NCBI GenBank assembly: GCA_902728285.1
Contig: CACVBU010001044.1
Coordinates: forward strand, 1,133,012 to 1,197,011
Source: Clytia hemisphaerica
Lineage: Eukaryota > Cnidaria > Hydrozoa > Leptothecata > Clytiidae
Length of the DNA: 64,000 bases
Direction: 5' to 3'
Positions 11,901 through 23,900 of this stretch are shown in pieces; the stretch's first letter is position 1; every line of letters starts with the position of its first letter. The notes below the pieces were generated by a model. The model was given only the letters and a program-made list of their open reading frames with translations, was not told where the DNA came from and searched no databases. Position numbers and translations under genes: made by a program.

Positions 11901-14900
11901 GGTTTTGCCTGCCATAAAGACTACGGACATCTTATCTGGTTGCTGGTAGCCTAGCTTCTGATATCCTCTATCGGGTCCGTGGTGATGCAGTTTTGTCTGC
12001 CATTCAGACTAGAACCGGTTATTCTCCCAATTTTTGGTATCTTACCTTATAAGGGTCCCCGCTTATTGACTTTCTCTATCAAGCTTATAAATTTTGCATA
12101 CTGTACAATGACACGAAAAGACGTAAGATGGCTGGCAATACAAACCTGGTTTGAAGATCTTTGACGGGCGTGCGTAATTGTGGGTGTTCCTTCCGAACGG
12201 CTCTTCCAGGATACATGTAAAAGTAATATAATATCTAAAACGAAAAGATGATTATAAGAAATTATGTATGATGTTAAATTGTGTTTAAGCCACAGGTTTC
12301 CTATTAATCATAACACTGTATCGTGCAGGGGGGGGGAGAGGGGTAAACTTTCTCGTCTTCATTTTACAACAAAAAATGTCAAAATCAGTTCCAGTTATAC
12401 AGTAAAGCGGAAACAGATTTCATAGATAATTTGACGAGTTAAAAGTTAAAAGAGTCAAAAATCACTAGTAGGACTAGTAGGGATATAGAACTCAGAGCAA
12501 TAACAACTCACAATTTTATCGAAGGACATTGTCTTTTCAGAAAAGTCTTTTATCCTTGACGGTACCAAGCAAGAATCCATCCGGTCTAGTAAGGCCTCGC
12601 ATACACGATACGTTATCCAAGTATCGCCAATCTCACGCAAAAATATTACTTTCATACGGTGCAGTGTGTCTGGGGACTTAAGTAATAGCAAGCTGTATTC
12701 TGTAAAATATCCACAAAAGCTTTTTGCGTCATTGCCATGATAATAGCCTGTAGAAAGTTTATCTTTCACGGAACAGCATTCGGCTATGACGCGCATAAGA
12801 CCAATGAACATATGTCGTAATTGGAGAGCCTAAAAATATTAAGACAAGGATTTTAGTCATCAAACAAAGTATTGGGAAAGAATTCGGTAATATTCTCCAG
12901 TCTCCAATGACCGTACAGTAGGTGAAACCGAAAACAGGCTGAAAGCATAGGGGAAAAACAGAGCTTAGATTAACAAACGTTAAACAATATTTTTTCTTTT
13001 TCTCTCCACTTTAAGAAAGGTAAGAGAAATACATGAATTTAATTACATAAAAAGACTGAAGACTGCCTGAAACGACACGAAACTCCGAAACTCTGAGTAT
13101 AGGATAAATAAATTGATCTCTATCATTGACTGATAAATGTAATTACATCTATTTGTTTATCTTTCTACCTGATTTCATCAAAAAAAAAAAGATCATTCCT
13201 TACCTCAGTCGAGTTGTCTTCGATTTGATAGAGCGATACTGTCATCTCCACAAACTCCTTGACGGTAGAGTTCAAAGCCAATTCATGACGTTGTCCCCAT
13301 AAAGTTTGGTAAATCAGTGAAAGCCTTAACTTCTTCAATAAGTGATGATTTGTATCTTTGATGTCAACTTGGCTGCTTCTGAAAAACAGTTTAAGATGAA
13401 CCATTTAAAATAAAACTTTATTATTTTCTCTTCAGTTTTAGGATTTAAAAAATGAGGACCATATTCCCACTGGCCTGTATTAACCTAGACAAAGCTATAT
13501 TCACCATCTTTGACCAAAATTTTTAGTAAAGTGTACCCTAATGGTAGCACCAATTATTATATGTGTCAATTTATAAAATACAATGGCGTTTTCTGTGTAT
13601 TTATTTAGTCACTTTTATAAGAACTAAAAGTTTTCAGGAAATTTAGAATTTTTGTCTCATTCAGACTTTTCTTTTTTTCGAAAAAAAGGTTTAAAAAAGG
13701 AGCATGTAGAAAAATATTTTCAACTCAACTCAATCCAACAACAATTATGCAAGTTGAAAACAAAGGGATTATTTTAAGCACAGCTAAGTACACGTTTTTT
13801 ATAAGAATATCAAAATTTTTTTGAGGCCTTCCGCTGTTCTTAGCATTTTGACTTTTAAGTCTAAAAATGTTCATTATTGTTCTTATTTTCACCATTATGT
13901 GAGTATTTTTGTCCATTTTCCTAAGAAATTGAGTGTTTTAATTTCAAAGTCCAGAAAAAATTAAAACGTTCTTAGCTATTTCTTAACATTTTGGCCGTCG
14001 AAGCCTTATCTTCTTATATAATTTGTTCCTATGTAAAAGACGTGTAGTAATAGCCATTAATTAAAGAAAACGTTGATAAGAAAAAGGCATTATTGATAAA
14101 AAAAGTAGATAAATTTCAAACTAGGGAATGTAACCTTGAAATGCGTTGAATTAAATGGTGATTATTATCTACGATCGAAATACCGTCGAAAGAAAACAAA
14201 GGTTTATAAGCGCCTTTTTTTATAAGAACCAGTAAATCTTGAAATGGGACTCGACTCTTCTTATTTTCTCCCAAGCTGAAAATTCTTACAAATACGTTTT
14301 TGTATCATTACATTGGTTTAAAGGCGTTTAAAATCAGTATTTCTGTACACCTTCAAATATGAAGTTGTCATCGATCACAAACTGTTTTTGACAAATTGTG
14401 CCTCGTAATCATAAAATATTTCTTATAAAAATAGCGTACACGACATCTTTTTAACATTTAAACTACATTTTAGATGAAAGACGAGATTGTCTTGACTCGA
14501 GTTAAAACAATGCCCTGTGCCAACTGGATCAGATTATCCATTAATTACCGTATTAAATTTAATCAACGAAAAAATCATGTCCCTGTTCAGTTACAAGGCA
14601 AACAGTAAATAAACAAGCCTCTGGTTGTCGACAATTATTACCGAGTTTATGTATCGGAGGATATCGAGGGCGACGGTAAGTGAAATCGATACAAAACAAA
14701 GTCGATAGTTGATGTACGGCTCTTTATCGCCTTTGCTCACCTAAACAGACGACGGTATTTTGGTGTTTTTACCGTCGTCGAGCAAAGTGGACGGTGATTT
14801 CGGTCCTATGTCAGCTTTGCTTTATAACGTCCCCCTCGATTTATCTCGAATACATAAACTCGCTATTAGTTTCAAAATAACGGAAAACTTCGGTCCAATC

Positions 14901-17900
14901 TAAGAAAAGTTTCTGGTTATTCTTTTGTCATAATTATCATTTAAAAGTTTAAAAAATTAAGATGGATGAAAGAAAGAAGATAAATATAGAATCGTGTAGA
15001 AGTGTCAACAAAATGCTTTTCGGATACAAGATGAAAACTATAGAGCGAATGGTATGGAGTTTGGTATTGCTTGTTGTAATAGGATTAGGGCTCACTTTCG
15101 GATTCATATATTATCCTATCCATGCAGCTCTGGTGATGGGGAGTGGTACCTTGGTTGCTGTCGTTCAAAAACTGATGTTCAAACTGTTTGAGAAATCTCC
15201 CAAGAAAAACATGTACACCAGACGATTGTTTTACTTAGGTAAACCTTTTTGATACACAACTAGTAAATTATTGTAGCGAGATCAGCTGTCCTTATTTTTG
15301 GGCACTTTAAGACAGAAGGGGTGAAGAGACTTTCTTATGATGCTTAATAGCTAAACATTCGCAAAGTATTGGGTCGTGCTATTGAAAGTCGTGGTGAGAA
15401 AATGACTATACTCTTTTTTAAATTGAAAGTAAAGTGACTCTCCCTCTACCGTATTTATACGAGGGGGTTTATCTAAAGAATCCTACATTTACTAAAAATA
15501 GACAAAAAAAACGACAAATTTCATATTGAACGACAATTTCGCTGTCCACAACCCCAACTGAAAGTGACTGTACCACCTCTGTATTCATTTCTCTTAGTTT
15601 ATCACGGGAATACACAGGTTGCAAAAAAAAGTTCGAAGTCGATCACGCTTTTACTCGAAATTTTATGTGTTTGTTATACATGACCTTTATTTCTGATTAG
15701 TTCGAATTTATTAATACTAATAAAGTAATTTTAAATTTGATTTGCAATTCTGAGCTTTATTGTTCTTATAAAATTGTTCTTATAAAATAAACAAGCTAGA
15801 TGCTGAATGGACCTACCTGACGATGAAAGTTGGATAGCAACGCGAGGAGAAAAAAATCAGTCAAAAAATATAGCGCTTAGCAAAAAGGTATAACGCAATA
15901 AATTCATCATTGATGGGGGGAGAGGGAAGGGTTGTAGGGGAAAAATAAATAGAAAGTTCTGGTCGCAAAAATCAGTTTTATTGACAATTGAATCATGCTT
16001 GATGGTGAGTATTGTTATCAATAATGTTTTTGTGTGAAAAACATAGAAATGAAATGAAAATCTTCAAAAACGGCGATTTCCGGCATTTTCAACCGAAAAA
16101 AAAAATTCTAAAAAATCGAACTCAGCCATGTTTTGAGCATTGCAAATACGCATCTTTCTGCAAAAAATCAGAAAAAAACTTTTGATGAAAATTCGAGAAA
16201 ATGTAAAAAAGCCGGTTTTTCCGGCATATTTCCGGCATTTTCGGCCGGAAAAAAATGTTTTTCGAAAATCGGGCTACGTCACTTTTTAGGTATTGTCATT
16301 TTACATCAGTGTGCAAAATTTCATAAAAAAATATAAAGTACAGCTCGAGAAATTCAAGAAATACTGTTTTTCCGGCGAAAATCGGCTGATCCGGCAATTT
16401 TTAGAAAGTTCCGGCTTCAAAAATCAGTTTTATTGAAAATTGAACCATGGTTGATCGTGGACATTGCTATTAACAATGTTTTTGAGTGAAAAAACAACCA
16501 ATTATAAGGAAAAAGTCCGATGAAAATCTGCAAAAAACGGCGATTTCCGGCATATTCGGCCGGAAAAGAGTTTTTCTCAAAAATCGGACTCTGCCATGGT
16601 TTGGGCATTGCCAATACGCATCTTTGTGCAAAAAATCTGAAAAAACTAATGAGGAAATCTCGAGAAAATGCCAAAAAACCGGTTTTTCCGGCATATTTCC
16701 GGCATTTTCGGCCGGAAATGATTTTTTTTCGAAAATCGGGCTCCGTCACATTTTGGGCATTACCATTTTGCACCATTGTGCCAAAAATCAGAAAAAACTA
16801 ATGAGCCAATCTCGAGAAAAGCTGGTAACAGACGGACGGACGAACGAACAGACGAACGGACGAACGGACATCGGTTAATTTATAGGACCTCCAAGGAAGG
16901 TCCAAAAAAGAGTAGAGACTTGTTTGTAAGGCTTTGTTGCCTGAAAGGACCCAAAACCATTTTCGAGTTAGGGAGACATTCGAGTTATAAAGGTTCCAGT
17001 TATGGAGATTCTACTGTATATTTTTACTTTTAGGTGGAATTATACGTGGTTTGTTGATGTGCGCCTTACTATATTTACTTAAAGAATGGTATTCATCACA
17101 TGTGTTGGTAGTGATCACTACGTGGCATTTCACAAGTCTCTTTGTTTTGTTAACCAAGGACATCTCAAATGACGAGGAAAGAGAGCTTGCAAGGACTAAG
17201 GTTTTTTATTAATTGTTTTCTTTTTCTGTTACTTATACAATTCTAAAGTAATTATATCGTAGACATCTGACAATTACAGGTATAGGAAGAAATTTGCGAT
17301 GAAAGTTACACAACCCCGGGTCGCAACAATATTTGTCTTCTTAAAAAAACAAGCTAATGTGTAACCAAATAAATATTCCGAGTAAAACTGAATTCATCAT
17401 TGCTTTCTCTTAAATTCCAGTTAATGCCTCAACAAGCTTTCACTATGGAGGATGACGCGGATTCTATTCCAACGATTAGCGGAGAGCATGCGTGGAGAGA
17501 ACCACAAGAGATTCATTTCTGTGATGGTGGTGGTAATGGCTTTGGATTATCTCAAGATGAACGTGGAGAACTGTGTAAACATCAGTCATGAGTTCAAAAC
17601 GAATTTGGTTCTAAATGAGGCATACGGTTTTGTTTTGCGAAATTTCGAAGGGATAATAGTATAAATAAAGTATATTGCATAACGTTGATGTACTCCATGT
17701 AATACACCCCTTCTCACAGACCTACTGGGGACCCTTCCCAATGGAAAAATTGTCCAAAATATTGTCCCTGGTGGGAAATTATCCTCCAATTTTTGTCCCC
17801 ACTAAAAATAATCAAATAAACCAATCCTCACTACTAAATGTTAAGCTATTTTTCCCATACCCACGCAGAATTTTCTGACTTGAAAACTAAAGAATTGAAA

Positions 17901-20900
17901 TCCCCAGCCATAAAAAATATGGGAATATCAATGCCCATCGAGTTTCAGTCCGTTACTGGACGGAAAATCCTACCGGGGCTGTGAGAAGGGGGTGTATGTA
18001 ATTATCGTAGGAATTATGTAACTATATCATTAGTATTTCCAAACACAGATCAGATATTCTCTTTTTTTTCTCGCGATCCCGAAAATCGCTTTTTTTTCTT
18101 TTTCTGAAATCAGCTAAAAAGAAGGGCCACTAAAGATACAGATTTTTGCCAAAAGGTTGATCACTGTGCGTTGCTTTTGAATTGAAAGCAGAATTTCAAA
18201 ACTTTTGAGCGGATCTATTTTCAGAGTTAACATTCTCAACCACTTTCACGTGGTATTTACAATTTTTGAAAATTTCGATTTTGAAGTCGACGATCTGAAG
18301 CAATTCGGCGAGGTTTATTTTCGCGAAAAAGGAAAGAGCTCAGGAAAGTTAATCCGATTAAAGTGCATTTGTAAAGTGTTGAAAGTGTTGAGGCATGAAG
18401 TTCCCGGTTCTGAATATTTATTGGTAATTTTTGATTCATCATTCTTTCATGACAGACAATCATTTAAGCCAGCCAGGTAATTTCAAAAAACTTGATTTTG
18501 ACGAAATATAAATTCAAAATCTTAAGATGATAATAACTCAATTTTTATCTGATTTGTAGACAGTGTTCCCTCTTTGGTTTGCTAAGAGACTGGTCGAGCT
18601 CGAGATAAAGGGAAAAACAAACACTCACATTTCTTTGATGACATCATTGAAGTCATTCTGCAGAAGATTAGTGATGTATTCTGCTTGCTTCATGCAACTC
18701 GAGAGCAACCTTGAACTGTCAAAAGATACAAAAGTGTAAAAATGAAATGTAAACAAAATTTTGAACCTAATCACATTTGTCGACTAAACAAAAAGATCTG
18801 AGCAATTTTTCTGGCACTTTGGTACACATTGTCTATGAAAAAAATTTGAACTTAATCAAGTCGGCGTTTAGGTCCTTACTGAATCTTTATCTAAGTTTTT
18901 GGGTGATTGAGTGTACTCAAGTTAATGTCTAATATCTGTAATCTCACTGTCGATTATTTAGCCCCTAGGCCAATTTAATTTCAAGGTTGTAAGTTTGAAT
19001 TCAATAATCAAAATTGCAGATTATAAAGTTTGAAGCATAGAAATTGGCCGGAATCAAATTTAAAATCGATGAGACAGATAACAATTTCTCATGACAGTTC
19101 GACGTAAGGTCGACACAATGGAAAGACAACTCACTTCGGTTCTTCGTCTTCTAATATCAACCTTGCATCTCTACAAAAATAAACAAAAAACAGAAAACTA
19201 TGAAAAATCAACGAATATGATCTTGATATGGTAGATTCTACACCCACCCCTGGGGATAAAAAAATAAAAAAACTCTGAGTTAATAGGGCAAACCAAGAAT
19301 CTCATGCTTCTCGTAAAATTCGGGATAAATTACAGTCGGTCTAATTTTGAAATTTTTTTGAAAAAACGTCCTCCTCGGGAAATCCATCCCAAATTTCCCT
19401 CTTAACCATGAGATTACTGGTAAAAACACATAACAACAATAGAGATATCCTTTTTATGATGATATAGAAATAAGGCGAACCTCTTTGGCTGAAAAAGCAG
19501 AATAAACAAAAGCAAAGTTTTTTGAAACTAAGCTCACCTAGCAGCTTCCAATAAAGTATCATGCATTGCGGTCGTTTCTTTGACTTCACGTTTCTCTTGC
19601 TTTGGGTTTTTCAACATGTGGACATACATTGACGTGAGATCTTTCACTGGATGTAACATGGGCACACATTGTAGTGTACAGAACAACTCCATCCGTTTAA
19701 ATGACTCCGTTTGATCCTGGATAATGAAAATGATATCGTGTTCATGCTTTAATGGTAGCTATTGTGAAATAATCCTTACCAGAAAAGTTTTGAAAATAGA
19801 AAAATAGCAGGTATGAATTAACCCTAAAAGCACGTGTGCAAAATTTTATCCGAATCTGACTATTCTCGATAGTTCCAAACTTCCCCGAAACTTTTGAAAG
19901 TTCTCGAACACAGGTTTTTCTTTCGAAGCGAGTTAGCAGGCGGTAAGGTTGGTTGCCTGTACCAGACGAACACGGCTTTTTCCTCGACACCGTGTGATCA
20001 AAAAATCGCGTGTTGGGATAGAGATAGGCTATAAGGTTGGCCGTCTTCGAGACTTTACAGCGGCAATTTTTCTCTCTAACTACTGTCATTACCGGCTGTC
20101 AAATCTGCACATATATTATTTTCCTGACACGGGCGAAAACAGCAGCTATCACCTACCTTCAAGAGGTTCATAAACCTTGAAATGACTTTTGCATTCGGGT
20201 AGTAGAATTCTGACATGTTTTCCTTAAGAACACACAAAGCTGGGTAGAAATCTTTCTCGTCCAAACTCGATTCGATTTCGTTGTCCCATTTGAGTAAAAA
20301 TACTGCTCTCTTCTTGTCCTGAAAAATAGGAGTCGAAATACAGAATGATTTTACAAGATTGTATGGTCATAATAAAGGGAGTCCAGGCAGTAGTACTAAG
20401 GGTAGAGTTCAGCTACGAAATGTACAAAATCGTGGTTGCTGGTACTTTAAGGTGCAAACCTGCAATCCTCTACTAAATATTTGAGACAAAGGGGAGTTCC
20501 CGGTGTAACTTTGAACACCACAATTGATTTTTAAGCGCCTTAAACTACAGTTGGAAAGTAGAGTTTTAACTCTGAGTTTTAACACGAGACTTAAGACTTC
20601 GGACCTTAGGATCTCAGGATTTAAAAGCTCAATTTTGCTCGAATGAGGCTTGGAATATAGTCTAGAAGCCACCAAACCCCTCTAAAATCGAAATATTCAA
20701 TGGAAGAAAGTGGAAGTGCTAAAATAGCAATTCTCGCCCGAACTTTAAATTCTGAAAAACGTTAATATACACTAAAATCTCAATATATTTCGAGGGAGAT
20801 TGTGGTTCAGAGCCTTCCTTAAAATCACAAAAATTTTCGGTAAATTAAGATATAAGTGTAAATTTTTTTCTGAGAACGTTTTCCTACGTGTGTTGTGTTT

Positions 20901-23900
20901 AATATGAATAACACGAATTATAAACAAAAAGCATAGATACCTTTCCGGAAGCTTTCTTTGATGTCATCTTCTTCTACAAAAGAATATTGTAGATATTGTA
21001 CAAATAAACATTACGAGCTTTATTTGGACGAACATTGTTGAAGCAGGATGTTTTAGCCTCATAGTAGGGGGAAATTTGTTCGTTTTTTTGAGGTCGCTCG
21101 ATTTTTTTAGTCTAAGCACTTGTTATACATTTTTGGAAAGCTAAGGGGTAGGGGAATAAAAATAAATTGGGTGCCAATTTTTTTTCTGACACTTTGGTGT
21201 GACTTTTGGACAAATACGACGGTCTCAGGCAAAAATCATAGGTCGAAAATTAATGAGAATTTTAGCTTGAGAAAACGGAGACCTGTTGTATATTTTTGGA
21301 AAGCTCTCAAAAAATTAAGATTAGTGATATATTGCGAGTATAGGTGATTTCAGTACCTAACTCGAGATATTGAGCTTCCGAAAGCACAAAAACTGGACAA
21401 AACAGCTGTTTCTGGCAGAAACAGGCTGAAAAACAATGAAAAACACTGTTTTTAAGGATTAATATCTCGAGTTAGGTAAAGAAATCACCTATACTCGCAA
21501 TATATCACTAATCTTAATTTTTTGAGAGCTTTCCAAAAATATACAACAGGTCTCCGTTTTCTCAAGCTAAAATTCTCATTAATTTTCGACCTATGATTTT
21601 TGCCTGAGACCGTCGTATTTGTCCGAAAATCACTCCAAAGTGTCCGAAAAAAAATTGGCACCCAAGTTATTTTGATTCCCCTACCCCTTAGCTTTCCAAA
21701 AATGTATAACAAGTGCTTTGACTAAAAAATCGAGCGATTTTACAAATTTCCCCCTACTATCAGGTAAAGATTTAAAGACGGAATTTTTTCAAGTTAAATA
21801 GCCTTAGTAAATCAACGACCGCAGTCGGAGGAGACCCGAAGGCTCCTCTTTCGATAGCTATCTACCCGAAGGAAGGGGAGGGCGCCACTGTTTCTGCCTA
21901 GATTTCTCCACTTACACTTAACCCTTCTCTAAATTGCTGAGCATCAAGCAATTAGGCATCAAGTACCATTTTGGTATGACCCGGCTGGGGTTGAACCAAC
22001 AACCTTGCGAACCGTAGCCGGATGCTCTACCACTGCACTAAGGTCGCTCAAGTTAAATAAATGGAAGTGTATCGTGTCATGATTCCGTGGGCGCTGGGTG
22101 GATTATTTACCATTTAATAGACCAGCTAAAGAATTTACCCGAAACTCAATTTACTGACTAGAAAACTGATAAACAATTTACTCAACACCCACAGAATCAC
22201 GACATGATCAATGAAAATACTTTTCGACTACCGAAAAAACCTTTGCTTTAAACCAAAACTTAAAAGCTTACCAAATTTGTCGACAAAGGTAGGATTGGAT
22301 TCCAATTCAGAGTCTTTCCTTTGATGCAAAGATCAAGAACAAATTTTTTCAAGAGTCGGTACGTTGTGTGTTTGATTTATCAGGCGTCAGCACTTAATCG
22401 TCGGTGTAGTGTTACAGTTGTACGTTTAGTAGTTCAGGGACATTTCGTTATCAGGGATTTCGTAGCATTCTATTAGAAGATAAGGGTTCCAATTGATTTC
22501 TTCGGTCTAAGGACAGAGTCGCCGGGGGCGGTTCCCCGTCTTTTAGGGACTACATATTCATCTGACGGATATTTCCGTACTTTACGTTCCCGAGAGCTAG
22601 TCCTCGAATTTTCTTGTGGAATCTTTGGTATCTTCAAGACAGGAACTTTTGTACGTTTCTTTGGCTTTTTAGTCTTGGGTTTCTCGTCTTGCTCCAGAGA
22701 GGGTTGGGACTCAAGGAAGACTTCATTGTTATTGTTCGTATTAACATCACTAGATACCGACCCTTTAGCTTGTTGAAAAACTTCCCGTTTCTTAGGGACT
22801 ATGTATTCGTCGGAAGGGTATTTTCGGATGGTTCGTTGGCGAGAACTTGTTCTAACATTTTGTAAAGGCGCCTCAGAAAGAGATTCGGCTTGTTCATTTA
22901 ATGTTTTAGTGTTTTTAACGGACGTGAAAGTGCTTCGCACTAATGATTGAGTATTGGCTTCTGTTGAAGCTACAAGTCTATCAACAATTTGAGCGACCTC
23001 AGGTTTTATAATATTGTCTAAATCAGAATCGCTGAGAGATATTGTGATTTTTGTGCTTGTTGAGGAGGCTCTGGTGTCACCTGAAGGAGGATGAACGTTT
23101 TTCATTTCGATGCAATCGTCATCAAAGACGCTGATTGGTTCATTTTTACCACGTGATGGCGTTGCTGCGTTTCCATTGGTTAGTTCCGTCTTACGTGGTA
23201 TCTGTGACGTTTTCTGATTGGTCGGTTCGGAGACAGGTGGAGTTCCTGCAATTTCAATGATACTTTTCGGTGATAGTCTCTCGGGAGTATCCGATAAACT
23301 GATAACCGGGATAATCGGTTTACTTTCGTTCATCAAATCGGAAAATTCGGATTTCATGCAACGTTCTGTTACGGGTGTATCAAGATCAATGATTAAAGGT
23401 TTGTTGTTTTTGTTGTCAAAGTATGGAGTCGAATTGAAATTGTGTGACATTCCTATACAACGTCTTGTAAGGGGCGTATCGTCAGTGCCGTTGTTGAACA
23501 AAACTTTGGAGCAAGATAAAGTGGTTTTCTTTTTGTTGGCACTTTTAGTGAGAGCTTGTGGTAGTTCATTATCGCTTGTCGCTGTTGTGGTTGTGGGGAG
23601 TTTGTTTTCGTTTTTGATGGATTTGAGGTCTTTGGAAGCGTCTTTGATGGCTTGGTTTGCATTAACGGGTATGAAATCTGAAGAAAGAGGATATAAAATC
23701 TCATCATCTCAGGTGTATAGAAAGAAAGAATTGAAATCCTATCAGTTTGACGTTTTCTATTAAGATATAATCTTTAATAGTAATGTATAATTTTAAGTGC
23801 ATAGTAAAGCTCTTTTTGCTTTTGTTTTGTTAATAACATTAATTACGAATATCATTTCATACTCTACTTTTCCCCTTTTTTTACACTAATCTCTAGCTTA

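Larger units (their letters stand above)
19333..23402. repeat. Segmental duplicate (copy 2) of 1-6776, inside SLF1
   Basis: Homology to window start begins at AGTCGGTCTAATTTTG. The copies differ by few substitutions but by several large indels. This copy alone has 20462-20803 and the fold-back element 21062-21759. Copy 1 alone has ~3.6 kb of intron with repeats. Confidence 0.9.

Noticed and set aside
18205..18480. 91-aa plus-strand ORF
   Set aside because: No homology recognised, no clear start context or neighbours; the opposite strand is equally open.
21120..21712. Mirrored 75-aa ORFs (MLYIFGKLRG...)
   Set aside because: Produced by the palindrome; same peptide on both strands.
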